DNA of 12,873 nt from JAICMB01 sp049514735 (GCA_049514735.1 JBEKUT010000184.1:1-12873); one strand, 5' to 3'. Shown: positions 1 through 6,763, counted from the first letter of the stretch. A program made the numbers and translations. Notes: generated by a model from the letters alone, not told the origin.

Positions 1-602
1 GCGGGAAGGCCGCGATTGATGGGGTGAAGGACATGGAGTCGAAGGGACCCACCACGATAGCCATGGGCAAACAGAGCATGAAGGCCGATATCGAGGAAGC
101 TTTGCTCTTCCCCGACAAGTACAGAGCGTCGGTGGCGCTTTCAATGGGAAGCATGGTGCAGGGTCACGACGGCAAAGACAATTGGATGCAACAGGGCCAG
201 AGAGTGTCGGACGGGCCGCCGGCCATGGCCCGGGACGCCATACGGAGCATCGATCTTGCCGGGGCGGTTGGTCTGCTGCGCTCCGCGCTCGACGGGAAGG
301 CCACGATTGTGGCGACGGGCGACAACAGCGCTATTTGGACGAAAGGCGACGACAAGATCGCGATTGTTTTCGACCCCGCTTCGAAGCGGATCGCCAAACT
401 CTCTTATCATTCCGAAGGAGGACCGGGCGGTCCGGCGGACATTGATGTCGAATACGCGGATTATCGCCAGGTGGACGGCGTCTATCTGCCGTTCAAAGAG
501 ACCATGTACCGGGATGGCCAGAAGATGGCGGATCGCGAATACACCGAGCGCAAGATTAATACGGGGGTGAAGCCTGAGATCTTTGCGAGGCCGGCCGGAT
601 AG
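1..602 (+). CDS. LolA-like / outer-membrane lipoprotein-sorting-type domain protein, C-terminal part (5' truncated)
   Basis: The frame is open to the left edge (first complete codon at base 3) and ends with TAG at 600-602, so the true start lies outside the window; the GTG at 24 is just an internal codon. What is visible is about 199 residues. The pattern is typical of a LolA/LolB-type half-barrel: an opening Gly-Lys-Ala-Ala...Val-Lys segment, a P-D-K-Y/F-R-x-x-V strand, a Gly-Met-Gly-x-Met...Gly-x-Asp-Gly-Lys-x-x-Trp-Met segment, and near the end a Y-x-D-Y-R-x-V-D-G-V-x-L-P-F motif followed by a final strand. In Acidobacteriota this domain occurs alone or at the C-terminus of M16-type zinc peptidases; no peptidase residues are in view, so the rest of the protein cannot be judged. 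Its likely location is the periplasm or the cell envelope. It converges with the next gene with one base between stop codons. The fold assignment is moderately sure; the role is not. Confidence 0.6.
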   Translation, partial: GKAAIDGVKDMESKGPTTIAMGKQSMKADIEEALLFPDKYRASVALSMGSMVQGHDGKDNWMQQGQRVSDGPPAMARDAIRSIDLAGAVGLLRSALDGKATIVATGDNSAIWTKGDDKIAIVFDPASKRIAKLSYHSEGGPGGPADIDVEYADYRQVDGVYLPFKETMYRDGQKMADREYTERKINTGVKPEIFARPAG

Positions 603-603
603 A

Positions 604-1707
604 CTATTGTAGTTTGCCGCGTCCCTCAACGCGCCAGACCTGCTCCACGGAATCGCCTCGCACGCCGTAGACGCACTCGTGCAGGTTCACGGCGACACAG
701 ACGTGATTCGGGACGATGCGAATGCGATCGCCGACGCTGAACGATTCCGTGGCGCGCTGAATATCGATGAAGCCGTGTTCCTCATTCATCTTGGTGAACA
801 CGGCTTGGGGGGCGTCGATGACGTGGCCGAAACTCACATCGGTGGACGCGGTACGATCCGATGAAAATGTCTTGGAGCCGCCATCGATAATCATCTGGCC
901 GGGCTTGGCGGTAGAAACGACGGTGGCCAGGATGGACGCGGCGCAGTCTGCCAAGGCGCATGATCCGCTCAAGGCTGTGTTGCGGTCGTTGAAGATGTAC
1001 GTGCCGGGACGAATCTCATTCATCTCCGCGACCTCGTGGCTATGAAACATGGTCGGCGTGGAACCGCCGCTCACGATATGGGGCGTCAGTCCGGCCTGTT
1101 TCAAATCGCGGACGACGGAGCTGAGCAGGGTGCTTAGAGCCGCGAGCGCCTTGCGGCCTTCATCGTCTAGAGTCTTGATGTGGCCGGGATAAAAAGCGAT
1201 GCCTTCGAATCGCAGTGACGGAAGCTGTGCGAGGTTCCGCGCCAGGTCGACCGCATCGGACGGTTGCACGCCGACGCGCCCGAGTCCAACGTCGATTTCG
1301 GCAAGCACTCCGATCTCGACTTGCGCGTTGGCCGCGGCATCGGAGAGTTCGCGGGCTATTGTGAGGCTGTCGAGAGACACGGTGACCGGCGCGCGTTTGG
1401 CGACCTCCATCAGACGAGCGAGCTTGCGTCGTCCGACGATGGGATAAGCAAGCAGCAGATCCGGCGGGTCGGCTGCGAGCATCACTTCGGCCTCTCCGAC
1501 TTTCGCGATGGTGAGTCCAATCGCGCCGAGGTCGATCTGCTGGCGTGCGAGCGCCGGAATCTTATGAGTCTTGGTGTGCGGGCGCAGCCGCAGGCCGTGT
1601 TGAGCGGTGTAATCCGCCATGCGGCGCAGATTGCGCTCCATAATATCGAGATCGATGATTAGTGCCGGGGTATCGAGGTCCGCGATTTTCGTGGGCGGCG
1701 CGCTCAT
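604..1707 (-). CDS. PLP-dependent D-amino-acid enzyme, D-serine dehydratase / D-threonine aldolase family (alanine racemase-like barrel)
   Basis: A 367-residue cytoplasmic protein of normal family length. The N-terminal TIM-barrel domain (about 10-240) opens with L-D-T-P-A and carries RPHTKTHK at 42-49; by family knowledge K46 forms the Schiff base with PLP. S213-G-G-S-T (213-217) fits the cofactor phosphate-binding loop. The C-terminal beta domain (about 250-367) has D-G-G-S-K-T (275-280) and P-N-H335-V-C337, the His-x-Cys pair that binds Zn in D-serine dehydratases. The family either dehydrates D-serine to pyruvate and ammonia or cleaves D-threonine/D-allothreonine to glycine and acetaldehyde; sequence alone does not settle which. 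The ATG at 1705-1707 overlaps the upstream gene's TGA as ATGA, so translation is probably coupled to it, and the operon promoter lies before 2348. The fold and cofactor are clear, the substrate is open. Confidence 0.85.
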   Translation of the reverse strand: MSAPPTKIADLDTPALIIDLDIMERNLRRMADYTAQHGLRLRPHTKTHKIPALARQQIDLGAIGLTIAKVGEAEVMLAADPPDLLLAYPIVGRRKLARLMEVAKRAPVTVSLDSLTIARELSDAAANAQVEIGVLAEIDVGLGRVGVQPSDAVDLARNLAQLPSLRFEGIAFYPGHIKTLDDEGRKALAALSTLLSSVVRDLKQAGLTPHIVSGGSTPTMFHSHEVAEMNEIRPGTYIFNDRNTALSGSCALADCAASILATVVSTAKPGQMIIDGGSKTFSSDRTASTDVSFGHVIDAPQAVFTKMNEEHGFIDIQRATESFSVGDRIRIVPNHVCVAVNLHECVYGVRGDSVEQVWRVEGRGKLQ

Positions 1708-2348
1708 ATCCGGAACCGCAATGCCATGCGCCCGGAAGGCGTTTTGTAGTGCAGTTCGAGATTCTTCGCTTTTATCTTTTTGCCGTCAATTTGGAAGTAC
1801 AGGAGTCCGGCGGTGGTGTCGCTCACCTCTTTTTGCGCGAGGACGTTGGCTTTGAGTGCGTCGAGCACGGGATTGGGTTTGCCGGGGTCCTTAGCGGTTT
1901 CGACCTTCGAGGTATTTTCGATTTCACTCGCCGAGTTGCCGACGCCACCGCCGCTGCCGAATGGTCCGAGACCACCGCCCCAGGTCGGTGCGCCCATCAT
2001 GCCGCCGCCGCGGACACCTTTCGGCGTCACGACGAGGGCGCTGGTTCCGGCGATCTGGCTGGGCTCATAAGGCTCCGAGCGCTGGCCGTTGTCGCAATCG
2101 AGCAGGAAGAAATCGTCGTAATCGATGCGGACGGGCTTTTCGGTGAGAGGCCGGACGGTGACGCGAACCACGACGATGTTGCCGCCAAGATCGGACCCGA
2201 AGGTCTTGACGATCTCGTCTTTGTCGAGCAGAACGCCGCCGATTTCAACGAAATCGTTAGAGTTTTTCTCGATGGGCAGTTTTTTGTCGGCGGAGGCTCC
2301 GTAGAGAGAGACGGCGAGGAGGGCGAGCGGCAAAGTTCTTGACAGCAT
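1704..2348 (-). CDS. Secreted hypothetical protein with glycine-rich linker
   Basis: 214 residues, function not recognised. Residues 1-20 form a signal peptide: two early charges are few, but a Leu/Ala-rich core ends in G-A-S-A, with cleavage likely before D21. Residues 30-110 look all-beta (alternating V-V-V-R-V-T-V-R and D-D-F-F-L-L-D strands), a small Ig-like or DUF4352-like sandwich. Residues 112-137 are a Gly/Met/Pro-rich low-complexity linker. The C-terminal 175-214 returns to beta with G-L-L-Y-F and L-E-L-H-Y-K-T-P-S-G-R, a closing pattern I associate with acidobacterial envelope proteins of unknown function. The ATG at 2346-2348 is preceded by GGGAG (2355-2359), spacing 6 nt, which supports this start. 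It is first in a two-gene operon with the PLP enzyme (ATGA overlap). That pairing does not define a role. The export signal is fairly sure; the fold is inferred. Confidence 0.7.
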   Translation of the reverse strand: MLSRTLPLALLAVSLYGASADKKLPIEKNSNDFVEIGGVLLDKDEIVKTFGSDLGGNIVVVRVTVRPLTEKPVRIDYDDFFLLDCDNGQRSEPYEPSQIAGTSALVVTPKGVRGGGMMGAPTWGGGLGPFGSGGGVGNSASEIENTSKVETAKDPGKPNPVLDALKANVLAQKEVSDTTAGLLYFQIDGKKIKAKNLELHYKTPSGRMALRFRI

Positions 2349-2365
2349 GATGAACTCCCAAGGGA

Positions 2366-2371
2366 ATTATA
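2366..2371 (-). promoter_or_regulatory. -10 box TATAAT of the hypothetical/PLP-enzyme operon
   Basis: A perfect TATAAT on the minus strand, 17 nt before the ATG at 2348. Transcription would start near 2359-2358, giving a leader of about 10 nt that begins at the Shine-Dalgarno GGGAG. No good -35 box is visible at 16-18 bp (nearest TCGTTT). The receptor gene at 6657 has the same arrangement. Confidence 0.45.
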
Positions 2372-2448
2372 GCGGAGCGGGGCCAAAAAAACGACACAGG
2401 CCAAGTTGCTGATGCGCGAGGAGTTGGCCGCGCGACGTGCCGCTCGCC

Positions 2449-2473
2449 TACGACGAAACAGAGGGTCGTCGTA
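2449..2473. repeat. Perfect 8-bp inverted repeat (hairpin)
   Basis: TACGACGA (2449-2456) and TCGTCGTA (2466-2473) are exact reverse complements around a 9-nt loop. On the + strand it is followed after six bases by TTTTAATATT, which is a weak match to an intrinsic terminator, but there is no + strand gene before it. It lies about 80 bp upstream of the TATAAT box at 2371-2366, so a regulatory palindrome is also possible. Confidence 0.5.
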
Positions 2474-2580
2474 CGCGGGTTTTAATATTGAGATGTCAAA
2501 GAGCTGGGAAGCCGGGGCTCCGAACGCGACGGGGGACGAGGGAGGGGGCTTCTGTCATTTTCAATTCAAGCTCAATTGTA

Positions 2581-2602
2581 TGTATGGGGTCTGTATGGGG
2601 TC
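2581..2602. repeat. 11-bp tandem direct repeat, two copies
   Basis: TGTATGGGGTC occurs at 2581-2591 and again at 2592-2602 with no mismatch and no gap. It is directly followed by, and shares its last base with, the odd palindrome CCGATGATCGG. No function can be assigned. Confidence 0.75.
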
Positions 2603-2711
2603 CGATGATCGGAGAGGCGCGAGGACGAGTGAGGCGTGCTAAGTAGTTGGGGTGAAAGGGGAATGGATGGGTTGTTGAAAGTTCGAAATAATTGTGACCG
2701 ACCTATTGCTG

Positions 2712-3062
2712 TCAGAGCGGAATCCACACGAGCCGACTAATCCACTCTTCCGCGTCGGTCGCGCTCCAAGTGAGGATGATTTCTTCGATCGCGCCGGCAA
2801 TCGAAATTGCCTCGCGAAGCAGCAGGACGCCGGGACTGGGCGCGACAGCAATGAAGCGGGCAAAATGCATTGGCATTGTGCGGCGGTCCTGGCTTACGAG
2901 GATTCTTCCGGATTCCGCACAAATCCGAAGGACATCCCGATCCTTAAGCCCTTCGAGCGCCGCGCCCGTCGCTGTCTGAAAGTCAATTTTCGGCGCGGTA
3001 CGCCGCAAACCTCTAAGAACGCGCCCATCGAGATCGGCGTCAGCCTGGAATCTGACTCGCAT
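2712..3062 (-). CDS. DUF5615 PIN-like protein, probable toxin (ribonuclease) of a DUF433/DUF5615 module
   Basis: 116 residues, the usual size for this family. The N-terminus has the first-strand motif R-F-Q-A-D8-A-D10. The centre has D41-x-D43-V-L-R, and the S-G-R-I-L-V-S-Q-D59 strand is the most characteristic part, followed by R-T-M-P-x-H-F and S-P-G-V-L-L-L (76-82). These acidic residues are where VapC-like PIN nucleases bind metal, so RNA cleavage is expected by homology, not shown. The ATG at 3060-3062 is chosen because family members begin almost directly with this R-F-x-A-D strand; an upstream TTG at 3084-3086 would add eight residues. The gene overlaps the end of the DUF433 gene by 23 bp, in the antitoxin-first order known for the predicted COG2442/COG4634 pair. 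No clear Shine-Dalgarno is seen, so it probably depends on translation of the upstream gene. Confidence 0.8.
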   Translation of the reverse strand: MRVRFQADADLDGRVLRGLRRTAPKIDFQTATGAALEGLKDRDVLRICAESGRILVSQDRRTMPMHFARFIAVAPSPGVLLLREAISIAGAIEEIILTWSATDAEEWISRLVWIPL

Positions 3063-3354
3063 CACGCGCACGCTGGAGTTTCGCAATCAATTCGGCGTTA
3101 GTTTGCCGCGATTGTTTCTGTTGCGATTCAGCAGCGCGTTGACCGTCTGCAAGATAGGCATCGATCTCTCCCTGATTGGCCAGATAAAACGCCAGCGCGC
3201 CGTGCACTTGTTCCAATGTCAGGGAAGGATAACTTTCCACCATGCTTTCGGCGGACATTCCCTCGCGGTAGAGGTAGACAAGCGAATCCAGAGAGACTCT
3301 GGCGCCTCCCACCCAATAGGCGCCTTCGTCGAAAATTACGTATTCCTTTGCCAT
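3040..3354 (-). CDS. DUF433 protein, probable antitoxin of the PIN-like module
   Basis: 104 residues. The core at about 5-70 is a DUF433 winged-helix domain: G-A-R-V-S-L-D-S-L-V (17-26), R-E-G-M-S-A-E-S (30-37), Y-P-S-L-T-L-E-Q-V (42-50), A-L-A-F-Y-L-A-N (53-60) and E-I-D-A-Y-L-A-D (63-70). Residues 71-104 are a charged, Gln-rich helical tail, which in such antitoxins usually wraps the toxin. By family expectation it binds its own promoter and neutralises the DUF5615 partner. The ATG at 3352-3354 is preferred over the GTG at 3376-3378 because homologues start just before the Y-V-x-x-D strand; a GGGA lies 12 nt before it, rather far. No strong -10 box is visible upstream. It could be transcribed by read-through from the outer-membrane operon about 100 bp away. 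Confidence 0.85.
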   Translation of the reverse strand: MAKEYVIFDEGAYWVGGARVSLDSLVYLYREGMSAESMVESYPSLTLEQVHGALAFYLANQGEIDAYLADGQRAAESQQKQSRQTNAELIAKLQRARDASQIPG

Positions 3355-3393
3355 GGAGCACCGCATTCCCATGGTCACATGTTAGTTTTCTCA

Positions 3394-3424
3394 AGGCAAG
3401 GGTGTTTGTTCGTAGCCCTTGTCT
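3394..3424. terminator. Hairpin between the outer-membrane operon and the DUF433 gene, possible weak terminator
   Basis: AGGCAAGGG (3394-3402) pairs with CCCTTGTCT (3416-3424) over nine positions with one G-T wobble; the core CAAGGG/CCCTTG is perfect. On the minus strand it lies after the outer-membrane operon and is followed by CCTTGAGAAAACTAAC, with no T run, so termination would be weak. It could equally be an operator near the DUF433 start, since such antitoxins autoregulate. Confidence 0.3.
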
Positions 3425-3452
3425 GAAATGGCGACAGGCGGCCGCGTGCCGG

Positions 3453-3539
3453 TTACGCCGCGTTGGACGGCGATTCCGTGGCGGGCTTTATCGCGGGAAA
3501 TGCGTAGACGCGAGTTGCTTCGTCCATTGAGGATGACAT
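3453..3539 (-). CDS. Possible 28-codon small ORF, translationally coupled to the beta-barrel gene
   Basis: The ATG (3537-3539) overlaps the TGA of the beta-barrel gene by one base (TGATG), an arrangement that allows re-initiation. The ORF runs 28 codons to TAA at 3453-3455. It starts M-S-S-S-M-D-E-A-T-R-V-Y, is Ala/Pro-rich later, and has no membrane segment or signal. I do not recognise it. It may be a real small protein, the stub of a larger decayed gene, or chance; the only support is the coupling geometry. Confidence 0.25.
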   Translation of the reverse strand: MSSSMDEATRVYAFPAIKPATESPSNAA

Positions 3540-4180
3540 CAGTGCCGTCTTAGCGAATCGAAAGTATAACTGATGCCGAACAACGGGGTAAATTGTTCAA
3601 AGATTCCGCGGGCGGTGTTGTGGGGAGCGGGAACGATCTCCTGCCTGGGAAACGTGGTGAGATAATCCCGGAATTCGGCGCGCAGAAGCATGTGCGGGCG
3701 GAGCATGTAAGTTACGCCTCCACCCACGCTGAAGGCGACCTTCCAGACATCGTTGGTGGTCAAACTGGCGATTTGAGGAATAGGCTGAGGAAAAGGCGCG
3801 GGACCGGCGATGACATAATCCTTGGCGCCGGTTCCGCCGGCGAGGAATGGCCGGAGGCGGCTCTTACGCGGCTTGAAATGAAACTGTAACTCCATCGTCA
3901 GAGCGTGAGATTGGCCTTGGATGCCGGCCTTGACTCCAGGAGCTTGAAGGAAGGGATGACCATCATGATAGAGATAGGAAAATTGGGCGGTAACGTACTC
4001 AGAAAGCCGATAGCCAAGGTCGATGCCAGCCGCGAAACGGTTACGAATGCCGGCCTGCGCCGTTCCCTCGCTGGAAAAGATGGAGCCATCGCGATAGAAG
4101 CCGTACCCGATGTCCGCGCCTACCTGGTATTGCTGGCCAAAAGCGGCAGCGCAAAAAGCGAATCCAATTAAGTACTTCAT
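3539..4180 (-). CDS. Outer-membrane beta-barrel protein (OmpA/OmpW-like eight-stranded barrel)
   Basis: 213 residues. The N-terminal M-K-Y-L-I-G-F-A-F-C-A-A-A-F-G is a short signal peptide, with cleavage likely before Q16 or Q17. The rest is a series of amphipathic strands with aromatic girdles: about 18-30, 46-58, 63-72, 91-103, 108-116, 145-159, 163-173 and 195-206, separated by short turns or by loops such as the Pro-rich one at 126-140. The last strand ends in Y-T-F (205-207), close to the usual C-terminal aromatic insertion signal, but seven residues follow. No OmpA peptidoglycan-binding domain is present, so it is a barrel only. The ATG at 4178-4180 overlaps the TGA of the receptor gene (ATGA), so the two are made together and it may serve as an accessory or a separate small channel. 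Barrel type is fairly sure, substrate unknown. Confidence 0.75.
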   Translation of the reverse strand: MKYLIGFAFCAAAFGQQYQVGADIGYGFYRDGSIFSSEGTAQAGIRNRFAAGIDLGYRLSEYVTAQFSYLYHDGHPFLQAPGVKAGIQGQSHALTMELQFHFKPRKSRLRPFLAGGTGAKDYVIAGPAPFPQPIPQIASLTTNDVWKVAFSVGGGVTYMLRPHMLLRAEFRDYLTTFPRQEIVPAPHNTARGIFEQFTPLFGISYTFDSLRRH

Positions 4181-6657
4181 TTTGGTCCGGTTTTCTCGAA
4201 GAAGCGGATGCGCACGACAAAGTGACGGCCCTCGTCGCCAAGAAATGTCAGGTATTGCGGAGAACCAATTATGTTATATACGGCAGTCGGATTTTTCTGG
4301 TTGGTGAGATTGTCGACCCCGCCGCGAAGGGCGAAGCGATAACCATGTAGAGTGATTATCCGCTCGATCGCGAGGTTCAAATCGAAATTAAAGGGATAGC
4401 GATAAGAGCCCACTCCGCCAGCGATCACGCCGGTCTGTTGCTGGACGGAAAACGGAAATCCGGTGCGCGCATCGGCAAGCGCCGCGAGCGACCAATTCTT
4501 CCAGGGAAGCGGCAGATAAGCCCACGCGAGAATGCGGTTGGGCGCATCCCACGGCATCGGAACCAAAGACGGAAGGACCTGCAGCGGGACCAAGGTATTC
4601 GCATCGAGAACGGCATTCGACTCCGCGCGAGACCTCGTATAGGAGGCCATCCACTCATGTTGACCGGAAAATGTTTGATGCACGGTAAGGCTGACGGAGT
4701 CGAAATCGTCGCGCCGCAGGTTGGATAGTCGATAAACGCCCGCGGCCGTGGCGGAAGGCAACGGCAACAAGGATGGCGGAGCGTTGGGCTCCAGAGTGTT
4801 GACGAAATCGAAACCGTCCGTGCCGCGGCGGCGCAGATAGCTGACGCTGGCGTTGAGATGAGTCGAGATTTCACGGTCCACGGCTGCGCTCCAGTTGGTA
4901 GCCCGCGGCAGCTTCAAGTTGGAACCGAGAGTGAACGTGGCGGCCGACGGCGGACCCACCGGAACATCATTGGCGCCGTATGTTGTCGTGAGCGCGGTCT
5001 GATCCAGCACGCGGCCGAACGGCTGCAATGGAACCGCGTCGCGCGTTATGGAGTATCCACCGGTTACGCGGGTGCGGGAATCGGCTAGCGGCGCCCACGA
5101 GAACGCAATGCGTGGAGACCAGCCGGCATCGTGCAGGAGCCGATCCCAGTCCCAACGAACTCCGGCGTTGATCTGGAAGCTTTTCGCGATTCGCCAGGTG
5201 TCGAGCAGCCAAGCCGACGCCTCTGCATCGCGAACGCCAAAAAGTCCGGAACCAACGAAAGATGTTTGCGAGAGGAGTTGGTTCGAGAGCCCCAGCAACT
5301 CATAGCTGCTGCGATGAAAATCGCCGTTATAGCGCAGCAGGTCGCCGCCGCCACCCGCTTCAATCTGATGCGAACCTAAGAAACTAAAATGCGGAGCGTA
5401 TCCGTGAACCAGAAACTGATCGCGCGCCGCGGCATTGGTGGACGTCACGAAATAATTTCCGCCGCGGCCCTGAGGCGAGAATACGTAGGGGCTCTGTCCC
5501 TGCGGCGTCTGGCTGTTTGAAAACTCATTATGCGCGTATCCGAATTCGAGCAATACGCGGCCGAAATACAATTGATCCTTTAAACTTCCAAAGTACTCGC
5601 GGCCATGCACGGTCTGAGTTGTCGACACCGGATCGAGCGGGCCGAGACCGTAGCGGTTCACGTTGTTCAGGTTGATGAGGAAGTCGGCATAGAGAATATT
5701 CTTCGGTGTGAGATTCACTTGAGCGTGCAGCAGATTGCTGCCCTCCCATCCGGTGCGCGTATCCTGGCCAGGCGGAAGGCTTGTAATCAGCGCGGTAGTG
5801 TATTGCGACTCGACGGTATCGGAGAACCAGGCGCGTCCGCGAACGATGGGGCCGGAAACCCCGATTCGCGGATACCAATTTCCGATGCGGACCCCCTGTT
5901 GAATTTGCACGCCAGGAATGAAATCGGTGGCGGTGTAGTGAAAGGCGTCGGTCCCATTTTCGGTCCTGATCGCGAGCACGCCAGCCGTGCCCTTGCCGAA
6001 TTCCGGTGAGTAGCGGGCGGAAGAGAAGTCGAGAGAACGAACCGATTCCGGGGCGAGCGTAGATTGAAATTGACCAGAGATCGGATTAGTGAGGTTGAAC
6101 CCGTTCAGCACATACTGCAGCTGGTTTTCCGACGAGCCGTTGAAGTGAACGCCGCCGGATGGATCGATGACAACGCCAGTCATGAGTTGCAGGGTATTCC
6201 GCAGGTTGTGGCTATTTGGATAAGGAATGTCGAGGACTTCGGTGCCCGTCAGGCGTTCGTCATTGCTTGTTTGCGCGATATCGACGTGTGAGGGTTGCTC
6301 ATTGACATCGACGGATTGAAAGACCTCGCGAACGCTGTCGATAACCAGCGTTAATTCCAAGGCTGTGTCAATGTGAATGGGACGATCCTTTAACTCGTAG
6401 TAACCCTCGCGCTGGACATCTATAAGATAATTGCCGGCGGGCACGCTGAGTTTGAAGACGCCGGCGGGGCTAGTCTGCGCCTGCCAGCGATCCGCGGACG
6501 CAGGATTAGATGGCCGAACCGTTATGCGCGCTGAGGCGACGGGCGCATCGTTTTCATCTGTAACGCGGCCATTCAAACTGCTGCCGGAAGCTTCGGCCGG
6601 GGCGATCCAGAGAGAACAAAGAGTTAGAACTACCCAAACAAGCTTTTCCCGCGGCAC
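4177..6657 (-). CDS. TonB-dependent receptor with N-terminal carboxypeptidase-regulatory-like domain (Oar-like)
   Basis: 826 residues, exported: M-P-R-E-K then a hydrophobic core and A-P-A-E-A-S, cleavage near 23. Residues about 28-105 are a carboxypeptidase regulatory-like beta sandwich (L-N-G-R-V-T-D at 28-34, V-P-A-G-N-Y at 72-77). Residues about 130-235 are the plug, with D-I-P-Y-P-N (143-148), the L-Q-L-M-T-G-V segment (156-162), the V-L-N-G-F-N strand (183-188) and Y-S-P-E-F-G-K-G-T-A-G (216-226). The remainder is a 22-strand-type barrel ending in G-V-D-N-L-T-N-Q-K-N-P and a final F-V-V-R-I-R-F strand. I see no clear TonB box. This class imports large or scarce substrates in Acidobacteriota, often peptides or glycans; the substrate is not evident. 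The start is GTG at 6655-6657, with AGGA about 8 nt upstream and TATAAT 17 nt upstream. It is the first gene of an operon with the small barrel gene. Confidence 0.9.
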   Translation of the reverse strand: MPREKLVWVVLTLCSLWIAPAEASGSSLNGRVTDENDAPVASARITVRPSNPASADRWQAQTSPAGVFKLSVPAGNYLIDVQREGYYELKDRPIHIDTALELTLVIDSVREVFQSVDVNEQPSHVDIAQTSNDERLTGTEVLDIPYPNSHNLRNTLQLMTGVVIDPSGGVHFNGSSENQLQYVLNGFNLTNPISGQFQSTLAPESVRSLDFSSARYSPEFGKGTAGVLAIRTENGTDAFHYTATDFIPGVQIQQGVRIGNWYPRIGVSGPIVRGRAWFSDTVESQYTTALITSLPPGQDTRTGWEGSNLLHAQVNLTPKNILYADFLINLNNVNRYGLGPLDPVSTTQTVHGREYFGSLKDQLYFGRVLLEFGYAHNEFSNSQTPQGQSPYVFSPQGRGGNYFVTSTNAAARDQFLVHGYAPHFSFLGSHQIEAGGGGDLLRYNGDFHRSSYELLGLSNQLLSQTSFVGSGLFGVRDAEASAWLLDTWRIAKSFQINAGVRWDWDRLLHDAGWSPRIAFSWAPLADSRTRVTGGYSITRDAVPLQPFGRVLDQTALTTTYGANDVPVGPPSAATFTLGSNLKLPRATNWSAAVDREISTHLNASVSYLRRRGTDGFDFVNTLEPNAPPSLLPLPSATAAGVYRLSNLRRDDFDSVSLTVHQTFSGQHEWMASYTRSRAESNAVLDANTLVPLQVLPSLVPMPWDAPNRILAWAYLPLPWKNWSLAALADARTGFPFSVQQQTGVIAGGVGSYRYPFNFDLNLAIERIITLHGYRFALRGGVDNLTNQKNPTAVYNIIGSPQYLTFLGDEGRHFVVRIRFFEKTGPK

Positions 6658-6674
6658 AACAGATCCTGAGGGCC

Positions 6675-6680
6675 ATTATA
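6675..6680 (-). promoter_or_regulatory. -10 box TATAAT of the TonB-receptor operon
   Basis: A perfect TATAAT on the minus strand lies 17 nt before the GTG start at 6657, the same spacing as at 2366-2371. The expected leader is about 10 nt. At 16-18 bp upstream there is no good -35 hexamer; TTGATT occurs further up with a 24-bp spacer. An activator may therefore be needed. Confidence 0.45.
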
Positions 6681-6742
6681 CTTGGCAATCGGGATCTGCG
6701 AATTAATCAAGGCGATCCCGGTGGAGCGGACGCCGCGATGGT

Positions 6743-6763
6743 ATGCATGGCGCCAACATATGT
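6743..6763. promoter_or_regulatory. Three abutting palindromes upstream of the receptor promoter, candidate operator
   Basis: ATGCAT (6743-6748), TGGCGCCA (6748-6755) and ACATATGT (6756-6763) follow each other without a gap. GTATGC is present at both 6741-6746 and 6762-6767, 21 bp apart, two helical turns. The cluster is 63-80 bp upstream of the -10 box, where an activator might bind. No regulator is identified. Confidence 0.3.

Larger units (their letters stand above)
2372..2711. other. Non-coding gap, G-rich on the + strand, with small repeats
   Basis: No credible gene. Small ORFs here lack a Shine-Dalgarno and resemble nothing known. Contents in order: a perfect hairpin at 2449-2473, an AT-rich patch at 2479-2490, G runs at 2514-2517, 2531-2535, 2540-2542 and 2544-2548, an 11-bp tandem duplication at 2581-2602, an odd palindrome CCGATGATCGG at 2602-2612, and further G runs at 2649-2652, 2658-2661 and 2669-2671. 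The block could be a dispersed intergenic repeat or a decayed insertion; this is a guess from its odd composition. Confidence 0.5.

Noticed and set aside
1662..2342. 226-codon + strand frame opposite the secreted hypothetical gene
   Set aside because: The minus frame has a signal peptide, Shine-Dalgarno, -10 box and operon overlap; the + frame has none of these.
2449..2490. Intrinsic terminator from the 8-bp hairpin and the following TTTT
   Set aside because: The T stretch begins six bases after the stem and there is no + strand gene upstream for it to end.
2406..2642. A 78-codon + strand ORF in the gene-free gap
   Set aside because: No Shine-Dalgarno, no recognisable protein pattern, and it reads through a hairpin and a tandem repeat.
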